A DNA stretch of 64,000 bases from Streptomyces sp. DvalAA-43 (GTDB lineage Bacteria > Actinomycetota > Actinomycetes > Streptomycetales > Streptomycetaceae): contig NZ_FMBW01000057.1 of NCBI RefSeq assembly GCF_900091725.1, positions 1 to 64,000 of the forward strand. The letters run 5' to 3'. The notes under the pieces were generated by a model. The model was not told where the DNA came from. It did no database searches and worked only from the letters and a program-made list of their open reading frames with translations. Below, piece after piece: positions 7,618 to 15,787 of the stretch (within the stretch, counting starts at the first letter, position 1; every line of letters begins with the position of its first letter). Made by a program: the position numbers and the translations under genes.

Positions 7618-8979
7618 GTGAGCAAGGACCTCAGCCGAACCGCGTACGACCACCTGTGGATGCACTTCACCCGCATGTCGGACTACGAGAACGCGCCCGT
7701 TCCCACCATCGTGCGTGGCGAGGGCACCTACATCTTCGACGACCAGGGCAAGCGTTACCTGGACGGCCTGTCCGGCCTGTTCGTGGTCAACGCCGGCCAC
7801 GGCCGTCACGAGCTCGCCGAGGCGGCGTACAAGCAGGGCCAGGAGCTGGGCTTCTTCCCGGTCTGGTCCTACGCCCACCCGAAGGCCGTCGAGCTGGCCG
7901 AGCGCCTGGCCGACTACGCTCCGGGCGACCTCAACAAGGTCTTCTTCACCACCGGTGGCGGCGAGGCCGTGGAGACCGCCTGGAAGCTGGCCAAGCAGTA
8001 CTTCAAGCTCCAGGGCAAGCCGACCAAGTACAAGGTCATCTCGCGTGCGGTCGCCTACCACGGCACCCCGCAGGGCGCCCTGTCCATCACCGGCCTGCCG
8101 GCCCTGAAGGCCCCCTTCGAGCCGCTGGTCCCCGGCGCGCACAAGGTGCCGAACACCAACATCTACCGCGCCCCGATCCACGGCGACGACCCCGAGGCCT
8201 TCGGCCGCTGGGCCGCCGACCAGATCGAGCAGGAGATCCTCTTCGAGGGCCCGGAGACCGTCGCCGCGGTCTTCCTGGAGCCGGTGCAGAACGCCGGTGG
8301 CTGCTTCCCGCCGCCGCCCGGATACTTCCAGCGCGTCCGCGAGATCTGCGACAAGTACGACGTGCTGCTCGTCTCCGACGAGGTCATCTGCGCCTTCGGC
8401 CGCCTCGGCACGATGTTCGCCTGCGACAAGTTCGGCTACGTGCCGGACATGATCACCTGCGCCAAGGGCATGACCTCGGGCTACTCCCCGATCGGTGCCT
8501 GCATCGTCTCGGACCGCATCGCCGCGCCGTTCTACGAGGGTGACAACACCTTCCTGCACGGCTACACCTTCGGTGGCCACCCGGTCTCCGCGGCGGTCGG
8601 CCTCGCCAACCTCGACATCTTCGAGCGCGAGGGCCTCAACCAGCACGTCCTGGACAACGAGAACGCCTTCTTCACCACGCTGCAGAAGCTCCTCGACCTG
8701 CCGATCGTCGGCGACGTCCGCGGCAACGGCTTCTTCTACGGCATCGAGCTGGTGAAGGACAAGGCCACCAAGGAGACCTTCACCGACGAGGAGACCGAGC
8801 GCGTCCTGTACGGCTTCCTCTCCAAGGCGCTGTACGACAACGGCCTGTACTGCCGGGCCGACGACCGCGGCGACCCGGTCGTCCAGCTCGCGCCGCCGCT
8901 GGTCTCCGACCAGTCGACGTTCGACGAGATCGAGGGCATCCTGCGCACCGTCCTCACGGAGGCGTGGACCAAGCTCTGA
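7618..8979 (+). CDS. Class III PLP-dependent omega-aminotransferase
   Basis: 453-residue fold-type I aminotransferase (aspartate aminotransferase family, class III). Seen are the phosphate-binding TTGGGEAVETAWKLA, the PLP aspartate in LLVSDEVICAFGRLG, and the Schiff-base lysine in ITCAKGMTSGYSPIGA. Class III enzymes move an amino group from omega-amines such as putrescine, cadaverine or GABA to pyruvate or 2-oxoglutarate. The start is GTG at 7618, directly after the Lrp stop. With the divergent dehydrogenase and polyamine-binding lipoprotein, this suggests diamine to aminoaldehyde to GABA-type acid. The exact donor cannot be read. Codon choice is markedly biased to optimal codons, suggesting high expression. 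Confidence 0.9.
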   Translation: MSKDLSRTAYDHLWMHFTRMSDYENAPVPTIVRGEGTYIFDDQGKRYLDGLSGLFVVNAGHGRHELAEAAYKQGQELGFFPVWSYAHPKAVELAERLADYAPGDLNKVFFTTGGGEAVETAWKLAKQYFKLQGKPTKYKVISRAVAYHGTPQGALSITGLPALKAPFEPLVPGAHKVPNTNIYRAPIHGDDPEAFGRWAADQIEQEILFEGPETVAAVFLEPVQNAGGCFPPPPGYFQRVREICDKYDVLLVSDEVICAFGRLGTMFACDKFGYVPDMITCAKGMTSGYSPIGACIVSDRIAAPFYEGDNTFLHGYTFGGHPVSAAVGLANLDIFEREGLNQHVLDNENAFFTTLQKLLDLPIVGDVRGNGFFYGIELVKDKATKETFTDEETERVLYGFLSKALYDNGLYCRADDRGDPVVQLAPPLVSDQSTFDEIEGILRTVLTEAWTKL

Positions 8980-9036
8980 CCGGTACCGCGACCGGTCGGC
9001 CGACCACGGATCGGCCGCCGGCCGGCCGGTCTCCCG

Positions 9037-9069
9037 GCTTGACCATCGCTTGACCACTGCTTGACCGGC
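9037..9069 (+). repeat. Three tandem 11-bp direct repeats, GCTTGACC core
   Basis: GCTTGACCATC, GCTTGACCACT and GCTTGACCGGC lie end to end with a period of exactly 11 bases. This resembles a helically phased operator. Streptomyces PhoP boxes are also 11-base direct repeat units (consensus GTTCACC plus four), and TTGACC differs from TTCACC by one base. The array lies between the aminotransferase stop and the ABC ATPase start, but upstream of a strong hairpin. Confidence 0.45.
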
Positions 9070-9095
9070 TTCCAGCCGTCATCCTCATACGGTCC

Positions 9096-9147
9096 ACACG
9101 GCCCGGATGCGCCCATTCGAGTGGGAAGGGGCGCACCCGGGCCGTGT
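9096..9147 (+). terminator. Long hairpin downstream of the aminotransferase gene
   Basis: The arm at 9097-9114 (cacggcccggatgcgccc) pairs with 9129-9146 with a single mismatch, giving an 18-bp stem and a 14-base loop. Its position 117 bases after the aminotransferase stop and before the next start suggests termination of the lrp-aminotransferase transcript. Confidence 0.65.
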
Positions 9148-9258
9148 GCTGTGCGCTCACCGCGGTTCTGATCCCTACGGTGCCGAGTGACCGATCGGCC
9201 CCCTCTTCGTTCCCCCGTACGGGGGACGGGAATTACGATCTGAACCGAGGTGTACGCC

Positions 9259-9996
9259 ATGGTGGCCCCGCCGGACAACGACGTGATCTGGGCGCGTTCC
9301 CTGCACCACTCCCACAACGGCTCACCCGCGCTCGGCGGCATCTCGCTGGGCGTCCGTGACGGCGAGATCCTCGCCGTGACCGGCCCCCGGGGCTGCGGCA
9401 AGACGACCCTGCTGCACTGTCTGTCCGGCCAGCTGGTGCCCGAGCAGGGCGAGGTGTGGTTCAACAGCGTCCCCGTCCACACCATGGGCCCCCGGCTGCG
9501 CGAACGGCTGCGCCGCGACCGGTTCGGCTGGATCGCCCCCGAGCCCCAGCTCGTGCCCGAACTGAACACCTGGGAGAACACGGCCCTTCCGCTGCTGCTG
9601 CGCGGCACCCCGCGCCGGGAGGCGAAGAAGGTGGCCCTGGAGTGGCTGGAGCGGCTCGACATCGGCCCCTGCGCCAGACAGCGACCGCACACTCTCCTCC
9701 AGGGGCAGCGCCAGCGGATCGCCGTGGCCCGCGCCCTGGCCGGCGCCCCCACGGTGATCTTCGCCGACGAGCCGACCGCGACCCTGCACCGCAGCGACCG
9801 GACGCATGTGCTGCGCACCCTCACCAGCGCGGCCCGTTCGCACGGCATCACGATCGTGTTCGCCACCCATGACGCGGAGATCGCCGCCCTCGCCGACCGT
9901 ACGGTCCCGCTGCTGGACGGCCGCCGCGTCGCCACCGTCGCCCTGCCCGCCGGGTCCGATACGGAAGGCCGCGCGGCGTGCTCGCTCTCCGTCTAG
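9259..9996 (+). CDS. ABC transporter ATP-binding protein
   Basis: 245-residue nucleotide-binding domain resembling the LolD/MacB-type exporter ATPases. Walker A is GPRGCGKTTLLHCL, the signature helix is LLQGQRQRIAVARAL (Gln in place of the first Ser/Gly of LSGGQ), Walker B is TVIFADEPTATL and the switch is FATHD. The ATG at 9259 has GAGG eight bases upstream; a GTG at 9250 would overlap that site. The last 19 bases overlap the membrane protein gene that follows, so the two form one unit. The substrate is unknown. The altered signature (QGQRQ) is worth noting but occurs in active members. Confidence 0.85.
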   Translation: MVAPPDNDVIWARSLHHSHNGSPALGGISLGVRDGEILAVTGPRGCGKTTLLHCLSGQLVPEQGEVWFNSVPVHTMGPRLRERLRRDRFGWIAPEPQLVPELNTWENTALPLLLRGTPRREAKKVALEWLERLDIGPCARQRPHTLLQGQRQRIAVARALAGAPTVIFADEPTATLHRSDRTHVLRTLTSAARSHGITIVFATHDAEIAALADRTVPLLDGRRVATVALPAGSDTEGRAACSLSV

Positions 9997-11162
9997 CCCG
10001 GGGCTCCCACCCGCTGGTGCTGCTGCGGCGGCTGCTGGTCGCCGCCGCCTCGGCCGGTGTCGGCTTCCTGCTGCTCTGCACCCTGAGTTACGCGTCGGGG
10101 CATCCGGCGCACTCCACCGGGGCCGTGCTGCGCCTGCTCTGGAGCCTGGTGCCGCTCGCCGCCACCGTGCAGTTCGCGGTCGCGGTGGCCCGTACGGACC
10201 CGAGCACACGGCCGCGCTCCGGGCTGTCCGCCGTGGGCCTCGGCCCGGTCCGGCTCGCCGTGCTCGCCGCGGTCTCCACCGCCGTCTCCTGCACCCTGGG
10301 GTCGATGGTGGCGCTGCTGTTCTTCCTGCATCTGCGAGGTGATCTGACCGGGCTGCCGTTCGACGGCGCGGCGGCCGGACTGCTCGACGCCGAGGCCCCG
10401 CTGCCGCTCGCCGCCGCACTGGTGCTGCTGGCCCTGGTCCCGGTGGTCGCGGCGACGGCGAGCGCGCTCGCGCTGCGCGCCGAGCCGGTCTCGACGGCAG
10501 CCCCGGACAACGCCGCCTCGAAGGTCCTGACGGAACCGGAGGCGCCCCCTCCGACGGCGCCTCCGGCGGGGCTGCCGTGGGGCGTCGCGCTGGCCGCGGT
10601 CGGCCTCGCCGTCGAGGCGTACATGAGCCGGGGCGGCGGTCACAGCCTGCTTCCGCTGCCCGGCCGGCTCGAAGCCACCCCGGCCGGGGTGCTGGCGGGG
10701 TGGACGCTGACGGCGGTCGGGCTTGCCGTGGCGGGGCCGGGCCTGGCGTATCTGTGCGGGCGGCTGCTCCAGGCGGTGCGGCCCGGCGCCGTACGGCTGC
10801 TGGCGGGCCGGGTGCTGATGGACGAGTCGCGCCGGATCGGCCGGCCCCTCGGTGTGGTCTGCGCGGTGCTCACCGCGGCGGTCGGCGGCTACGCGCTCTA
10901 CGGGGCGGGGGCCCACCCTCTCGGCCCGCTCACGGCACTGGGCGCGGTACTCGTCCTCGGCTGCACGACGGCGACGCTGCTGACGACGGCGCTGGAGGCG
11001 AGGCAGGCCCGCGCACAGACGGCGCGGGCACTGCTGCGGCTCGGCGCCCCGCCATCGGCGCTGCGCGCCGCGACGGCCCTGCGCGCCGCCGCACTGCTGC
11101 TGGTCTTCGCCCCGCTGACCTGGCTGATCGCGGAGCTGGCCGCGCTGCCGCTGACGGTCTGA
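9978..11162 (+). CDS. ABC transporter membrane protein partner (FtsX-like topology)
   Basis: 394-residue membrane protein with about seven to eight hydrophobic stretches, including LVAAASAGVGFLLLCTLSYA, LLWSLVPLAATVQFAVAVA, ALVLLALVPVVAATASALAL, VALAAVGLAVEAYM, VVCAVLTAAVGGYALYG and ALRAAALLLVFAPLTWLIAE. The GTG at 9978 lies inside the ATPase gene (19-base overlap), which strongly implies translational coupling and a shared complex. The C-terminal part, with a RLGAPPSALRAATALRAAALL coupling-helix-like stretch, resembles FtsX/MacB permeases. I do not recognise a transported substrate. Confidence 0.75.
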   Translation: MLALRLARGSHPLVLLRRLLVAAASAGVGFLLLCTLSYASGHPAHSTGAVLRLLWSLVPLAATVQFAVAVARTDPSTRPRSGLSAVGLGPVRLAVLAAVSTAVSCTLGSMVALLFFLHLRGDLTGLPFDGAAAGLLDAEAPLPLAAALVLLALVPVVAATASALALRAEPVSTAAPDNAASKVLTEPEAPPPTAPPAGLPWGVALAAVGLAVEAYMSRGGGHSLLPLPGRLEATPAGVLAGWTLTAVGLAVAGPGLAYLCGRLLQAVRPGAVRLLAGRVLMDESRRIGRPLGVVCAVLTAAVGGYALYGAGAHPLGPLTALGAVLVLGCTTATLLTTALEARQARAQTARALLRLGAPPSALRAATALRAAALLLVFAPLTWLIAELAALPLTV

Positions 11163-11216
11163 GGACGCGCGCCACGGCCCCGGGCCTCCCTGGCGGCCGC
11201 TGCGTAGCATGACAGC

Positions 11217-12341
11217 GTGGACAATCCGGACGAAACCAGTCCCCCGCCCGGCCCCGAGATCGAGTCCCTCGCCGCGTTCGACGAGGCGGTCGCCTCGGGG
11301 ACGCTGGCGGGACACCGGATCCAGTCCCTCGACCTGACGGGCCGGGGCGCCGCCCTGCGGTCCGCCGACACGGCCGGCGCCGTGTTCCTCGGCTGCCGGA
11401 TGGGGCCCGGGGCGGCGGCGAAGGTGCGGGCCGACGGAGCGTTCGTCTTCCCGCCGGTTCCCGGGCTCCCCTTCGATCCGTACCGCGGTCTGCTCTACTC
11501 CCCCGACGCGCTCTACGCGGGGCTGTCCGAGGGCGGCTACGAGGCGACGCCCGACGCCCGCGCGTACCGCTGGTTCCAGCGGACCCGGGCCAACGGCGAC
11601 GCCTTCGCGTCGATGCTGCGGGCGCTCCACGACGACGCGGTCTCGGACGCGCTGGGCGATTTCCTCGCCGGGGCCCGCGTGGTCGGGGTGATGGGCGGCC
11701 ACGCGACGGCCCGGGGCAGCGCCCCGTACGCGGCCGCGGCCCGGCTCGGGCGGACCCTGGCCCGGGACGGCCTGACAGTGGCCACCGGCGGCGGGCCCGG
11801 CGCGATGGAGGCCGCGAATCTCGGGGCGTACACGGCGCCGCACCCCGATCCCGTGCTGGCGGAGGCCTGCGCCCTGCTGGCCGCGGCCCCCTCGTTCACC
11901 CCCTCGGTCACCGACTGGGCGCTGGCCGCCTTCGACGTGCGCCGGCGCTGGCCGGGCGGTGGCGACTCCGTCTCGATCCCCACCTGGTTCTACGGACACG
12001 AGCCGCCGAACCCGTTCGCGGACCGGATCGCCAAGTACTTCGCCAACGCGCTGCGCGAGGAGGGGCTGCTCACCCGTTCCACGGCGGGCGTGATCTTCCT
12101 GCCCGGCGCGGCCGGAACCGTACAGGAGATCTTCGACAGCACGACGCCGAACTACTACGACTCCCTCGGCGGCCCGACCCCGGTGGTGCTGGTCGGCCGG
12201 GCCCACTGGACGCGTGCGCTGCCCGCGTGGCCGCTGCTGCGGGCGCTGGCCGCGGGCCGGGCGATGGAGTCCGTGATCGCGCTGGTGGACACGGTGGACG
12301 AGGCCCCCGGGGCACTCGCCCGGTTGTCGGCGAAACCGTAG
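11217..12341 (+). CDS. LOG-family (lysine-decarboxylase-like) nucleotide-binding protein
   Basis: 374-residue Rossmann-fold protein of the LOG/TIGR00730 group. The hallmark GGGPGAMEAAN is at about residues 192-202, and the partner motif is altered from PGGxGTxxE to LPGAAGTVQEIFD. LOG proteins hydrolyse nucleoside 5'-monophosphates at the N-glycosidic bond (cytokinin riboside phosphohydrolase). This long version has about 110 extra N-terminal residues and no proven substrate. The start is GTG at 11217. A TAGCAT -10-like box ends only six bases earlier and no ribosome site is visible, so the mRNA is probably leaderless. Confidence 0.8.
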   Translation: MDNPDETSPPPGPEIESLAAFDEAVASGTLAGHRIQSLDLTGRGAALRSADTAGAVFLGCRMGPGAAAKVRADGAFVFPPVPGLPFDPYRGLLYSPDALYAGLSEGGYEATPDARAYRWFQRTRANGDAFASMLRALHDDAVSDALGDFLAGARVVGVMGGHATARGSAPYAAAARLGRTLARDGLTVATGGGPGAMEAANLGAYTAPHPDPVLAEACALLAAAPSFTPSVTDWALAAFDVRRRWPGGGDSVSIPTWFYGHEPPNPFADRIAKYFANALREEGLLTRSTAGVIFLPGAAGTVQEIFDSTTPNYYDSLGGPTPVVLVGRAHWTRALPAWPLLRALAAGRAMESVIALVDTVDEAPGALARLSAKP

Positions 12342-12353
12342 GCCGGGGCCGGT

Positions 12354-12806
12354 TCAGAAGGACGCCAGCCGGACCGCGAGCGCGTCGAAGAACGCCTCCC
12401 AGCCGTCCTCGGCCGCCGCGTACTGTTCGGCCGTCAGGTTGCCGCCGCGCTGCCGGAAGACCAGCTCGGTGGTCCGGTCGCCGCGGTCGGTGAAGGTGGC
12501 GGTGACGGTCTCGCCCTCGATGTCGGCGGGCGCGGAGGCGTCCTTGAGCGTGAACACCAGCCGCTCGGGGGCCACCACCTCGCGGTAGACCCCGTGGAAG
12601 GGCATCTCCGTGCCCGGCACCACGATGACCAGGCTCCAGGCGCCGCCCGGCCTGACGTCCATCGACACCCGGTCGAGCGGCACCTCGGCGTCACCGCCGT
12701 ACCAGGCCGCGAAGTGCTCGGGCGTCGTCCAGGCCTCGAAGACCCGCTCGCGCGGGGCGTCGAGGACGCGGGTGATGTCGATGCCCTCACGTGCTGACTC
12801 GGTCAT
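12354..12806 (-). CDS. SRPBCC / AHSA1-like domain protein
   Basis: 150-residue protein of the START/Bet v1-like superfamily. It opens ITRVLDAPRERVFEAWTTPEHFAAWYGG, the standard AHSA1 (Activator of Hsp90 ATPase 1-like) N-terminus, followed by PGGAWSLVIVVPG, the hydrophobic cavity strands and a long C-terminal helix (AAAEDGWEAFFDALAVRLAS). Such proteins bind small hydrophobic molecules, and no specific ligand or reaction can be assigned. The gene converges on the LOG-family gene (12 bases between stops). The 186 bases upstream hold only GC-rich sequence without a clear promoter. Confidence 0.85.
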   Translation of the reverse strand: MTESAREGIDITRVLDAPRERVFEAWTTPEHFAAWYGGDAEVPLDRVSMDVRPGGAWSLVIVVPGTEMPFHGVYREVVAPERLVFTLKDASAPADIEGETVTATFTDRGDRTTELVFRQRGGNLTAEQYAAAEDGWEAFFDALAVRLASF

Positions 12807-12992
12807 TGTCCTGTCCTTCCCGGAGTCGTCCCGGATCCGCTGCCCGGCCCCCGGGCCGCCCGCGAGGACGTGCCGGAGGCTCCCCCGGGGCGGCCGCGAC
12901 CGCGCTCAGGGCCATCAGGCCATCGTCCGGCCGCCGGCCGGATCCCGCGACCGGTGCCGCCCCGGCCCGGTGGGCGCGGCGACCGCGCCCGG

Positions 12993-14018
12993 TCAGGGAC
13001 GGGCGGGCAGGACGACGGTCTCCGCCGCGTCGAATCCGGCCCCCACCGCCGAGCCCTCCTCGGGGGCGTCGCGCAGCGCGCACTCCGCCTCCAGGACCGG
13101 ACCGCGCTCCGGCGTCAGCCGCACGGCGACGTGGTTGCCGCGGAACGTACGCGTCCCGACCACGCAGCGCAGCCCCTCCTCCGGGGCGCCGATCCGGACC
13201 CCGGCCGGCCGCACCAGCAGATCGCACGCCCCCTGCGGCGAGCCCCCGGGCACCGGCACCTTGCCCCACACCGTGTCGGCGACGGTACCGGCGACGGTCG
13301 CCCCGACCACGTTGTCGAAACCGAGGAACCGGGCGACGAAGGCGGAGGCGGGCCGCTGCCAGACCTCCAGCGGGGTGCCCGCCTGCGCGATTTGTCCGTC
13401 GCGCATCACCACCACCCGGTCGGCCAGGGCGAACGCCTCGCCCTGGTCGTGCGTGACGGCGAGCACCGTCGTACCCAACCGCCCGAAGAGCGTGCGCAGT
13501 TCGACGACGAGCCGCTCACGCAGTCCGCGGTCGAGCTGGCCGAGCGGCTCGTCCAGCATCAGCAGCTTGGGGCGCGGGGCGAGGGCCCGCGCGAGGGCGA
13601 CGCGCTGCTGCTCGCCCCCGGACAGCGCGGCGACGGCACGCCGTTCGGCGCCGGGCAGGCCCACCAGGTCGAGGAGTTCGCCGACCCTGTGCTCCTGGTC
13701 GCGGCGCGACACCCCGCGCATCCGCAGCCCGAACGCGACATTGGCGCCGACGTCCCGGTGCGGGAACAGCTGGTGGTCCTGGAACATCAGGCCGAGGCCG
13801 CGCCGGTGCACCGGCACCCCGGCCTGGTCCGCGCCGTCCAGCAGCACCCGGCCGCCGTCCGGCGGATGCAGTCCGGCGACCACTCTCAGCAGGGTGGACT
13901 TGCCGCTTCCGCTCGGCCCGAGCACACAGAGGGTCTCGTGCTCGGCGACCTCCAGGTCCACCGCGTCGAGCGCCGCCCGCGCGCCGAAGCGAACGGTGGC
14001 CGATTCCAGTGTCAGCAT
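12993..14018 (-). CDS. thiQ: Thiamine ABC transporter ATP-binding protein
   Basis: 341-residue importer ATPase with an extra C-terminal regulatory (TOBE-like) region. Walker A is GPSGSGKSTLLRVVAG, the Q-loop lies in LMFQDHQLFPHRDVG, the signature is LSGGEQQRVALARAL, Walker B is KLLMLDEPLGQLD and the switch is VTHDQGEA. About residues 250-341 form the beta-rich tail. It is last in a three-gene unit (binding protein, permease, ATPase) and starts three bases after the permease stop. Sequence alone would allow iron or another cation. The TPP riboswitch at the head of the operon argues for thiamine or a precursor. Confidence 0.82.
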   Translation of the reverse strand: MLTLESATVRFGARAALDAVDLEVAEHETLCVLGPSGSGKSTLLRVVAGLHPPDGGRVLLDGADQAGVPVHRRGLGLMFQDHQLFPHRDVGANVAFGLRMRGVSRRDQEHRVGELLDLVGLPGAERRAVAALSGGEQQRVALARALAPRPKLLMLDEPLGQLDRGLRERLVVELRTLFGRLGTTVLAVTHDQGEAFALADRVVVMRDGQIAQAGTPLEVWQRPASAFVARFLGFDNVVGATVAGTVADTVWGKVPVPGGSPQGACDLLVRPAGVRIGAPEEGLRCVVGTRTFRGNHVAVRLTPERGPVLEAECALRDAPEEGSAVGAGFDAAETVVLPARP

Positions 14019-14020
14019 CT

Positions 14021-15787
14021 CTAGAACTCCCCGGACCGGTCCGTGCGGATACGTTCGAGCAGCAGCAGCGAGACGGCGCAGACCACCATCAGGATGGTGC
14101 TGAGGGCCATCGCCTGGCCGTAGTTGAGCTCCCCGGCCCGCCCCAGCAACCGGGCCACGGCGACCGGCAGCGTCGGGCGGTCGGGCCGCGCGATGAACAC
14201 CGTCGCGCCGAACTCGCCGAGCGAGACGGCGAACGCGAAACCGGCAGCAACCAGCAACGCCCGCCGCACCAGCGGCAGATCGACCTCCCGCCAGGCCCGC
14301 AGCGGGGACGCCCCGAGCACCGAGGCCGCCTCCCGCAGCCGCCCGTCCACCGCGCGCAGCACCGGCAGCATGGTCCGTACGACGAAGGGCACCCCGACCA
14401 GCGCCTGGGCGAGCGGCACCAGGATCCAGGAGGTCCGCAGATCCAGCGGTGGCTTGTCCAGGGTGATCAGGAAGCCGAAGCCGACGGTGACCGCGGACAC
14501 CCCGAGCGGCAGCATCAGCAGGGCGTCGAAACCGCGCACCAGCCGGCCCGCCCGCCGGGTCAGGGCCGCGGCGGCGAGCCCGCCGATGACGAGCGCGATG
14601 ACCGTCGCGACCAGCGCGTACTGCAAGGAGTTCCCGATCGCTTCGAGCGGCGCGACCAGGAACGTACCGCCGCCCGCGTCCACGGACGCCAGGGCACGGT
14701 AGAAGTCGAAACCATGCCCGCCGCCGGTGTCGAAGGAGCGCTCGACCAGCACCCCGAGCGGCAGCAGGATCAGCAGCAGCACGGTCAGCAGCACCCCGCA
14801 GAGCAGCGCCCACTGCCCCGCGCCGCGCGGCCTGCGGGCGGTCCGCGCCGGATCGACCAGCCTCAGCGCGGTCTCCCGGCGCCGTACGGTCCACGCGTGC
14901 ACGGCGAGGATCGCACCGACGGCGGCGAACTGCACCAGCGTCAGCACGGCCGCCGTCGGCAGGGCGAGCAGTTGCGCGGTCTGCCGGTAGATCTCCACCT
15001 CCAGCGTGGAGTACCCGGGACCGCCGAGGATCTGTACGACCCCGAACGAGGTGAAGGTGAAGAGGAAGACCATCAGCGCGGCGGCGGCCACCGCCGGCGC
15101 GAGGGCCGGCAGGGTGACCCGCCGCCAGGCGGCGAACCGTCCGGCGCCCAGCACCCTGGCGGCCTCCTCCTGCCGGGGGTCGAGCTGGGCCCACAGCCCG
15201 CCGACCGTCCGGACGACCACCGCGTAGTTGAAGAAGACATGGGCGAGCAGAATCGCCCAGACGGTGGTGTCGAGCCGTACGCCCCAGAGTTCGTCGAGGA
15301 ATCCGCCGCGTCCCAGCAGCGCCAGGAAGGCCGTCCCGACGACCACGGTCGGCAGGACGAACGGCACGGTGACGACCGCCCGCAGCAGTTGTCTGCCGGG
15401 GAAGTCGAAGCGGGCGAAGACATAGGCGCCGGGCAGCGCGATCAGCAGGGTCAGCGCGGTCGAGGCGAGCGCCTGCCAACTGGTGAACCAGAGGACCTCG
15501 CGGATGTCCGGCCGGGCCAGCACCTCGCCGATCCGGCCGAACTGCCAGACGCCGTCCACCTTCAGGCCCCGGCCGACGATCGCGGCGACCGGGTAGGCGA
15601 AGAACAGCGCGAAGAACGCGACGGGCACGGCCATCAGGCCGAGCCGCACCGCGTTCCCGCGCCGGGCCTTCGCTCGGGCGTGGTCCGCGCGCGCCGACCG
15701 GCCGCGGGGAGCGTTCCCGCCCGCGTCCGGTCGGCGTCCGGGCGTCTTCGTTACTTCACTACGAGCGAGGACCACGACTGGACCCAC
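14021..15787 (-). CDS. thiP: Thiamine ABC transporter permease, fused two-domain
   Basis: Protein of up to 588 residues with about twelve membrane segments in two similar halves, each holding the binding-protein-dependent transport coupling loop (EEAARVLGAGRFAAWRRVTLP, REAASVLGASPLRAWREVDLP). This tandem layout is typical of ThiP and FbpB permeases. The gene overlaps the binding-protein gene. The start is uncertain: GTG at 15787 gives a 37-base overlap and GTG at 15775 a 25-base overlap, with no clear ribosome site for either, so coupling to upstream translation is likely. The first 45 or so residues are charged and cytoplasmic. Confidence 0.85.
   Translation of the reverse strand: MGPVVVLARSEVTKTPGRRPDAGGNAPRGRSARADHARAKARRGNAVRLGLMAVPVAFFALFFAYPVAAIVGRGLKVDGVWQFGRIGEVLARPDIREVLWFTSWQALASTALTLLIALPGAYVFARFDFPGRQLLRAVVTVPFVLPTVVVGTAFLALLGRGGFLDELWGVRLDTTVWAILLAHVFFNYAVVVRTVGGLWAQLDPRQEEAARVLGAGRFAAWRRVTLPALAPAVAAAALMVFLFTFTSFGVVQILGGPGYSTLEVEIYRQTAQLLALPTAAVLTLVQFAAVGAILAVHAWTVRRRETALRLVDPARTARRPRGAGQWALLCGVLLTVLLLILLPLGVLVERSFDTGGGHGFDFYRALASVDAGGGTFLVAPLEAIGNSLQYALVATVIALVIGGLAAAALTRRAGRLVRGFDALLMLPLGVSAVTVGFGFLITLDKPPLDLRTSWILVPLAQALVGVPFVVRTMLPVLRAVDGRLREAASVLGASPLRAWREVDLPLVRRALLVAAGFAFAVSLGEFGATVFIARPDRPTLPVAVARLLGRAGELNYGQAMALSTILMVVCAVSLLLLERIRTDRSGEF

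Noticed and set aside
9037..9069. A CRISPR-like array
   Set aside because: There are only three 11-base units with no spacers, so it is an operator-type repeat. No cas genes or other repeat arrays were seen in the window.
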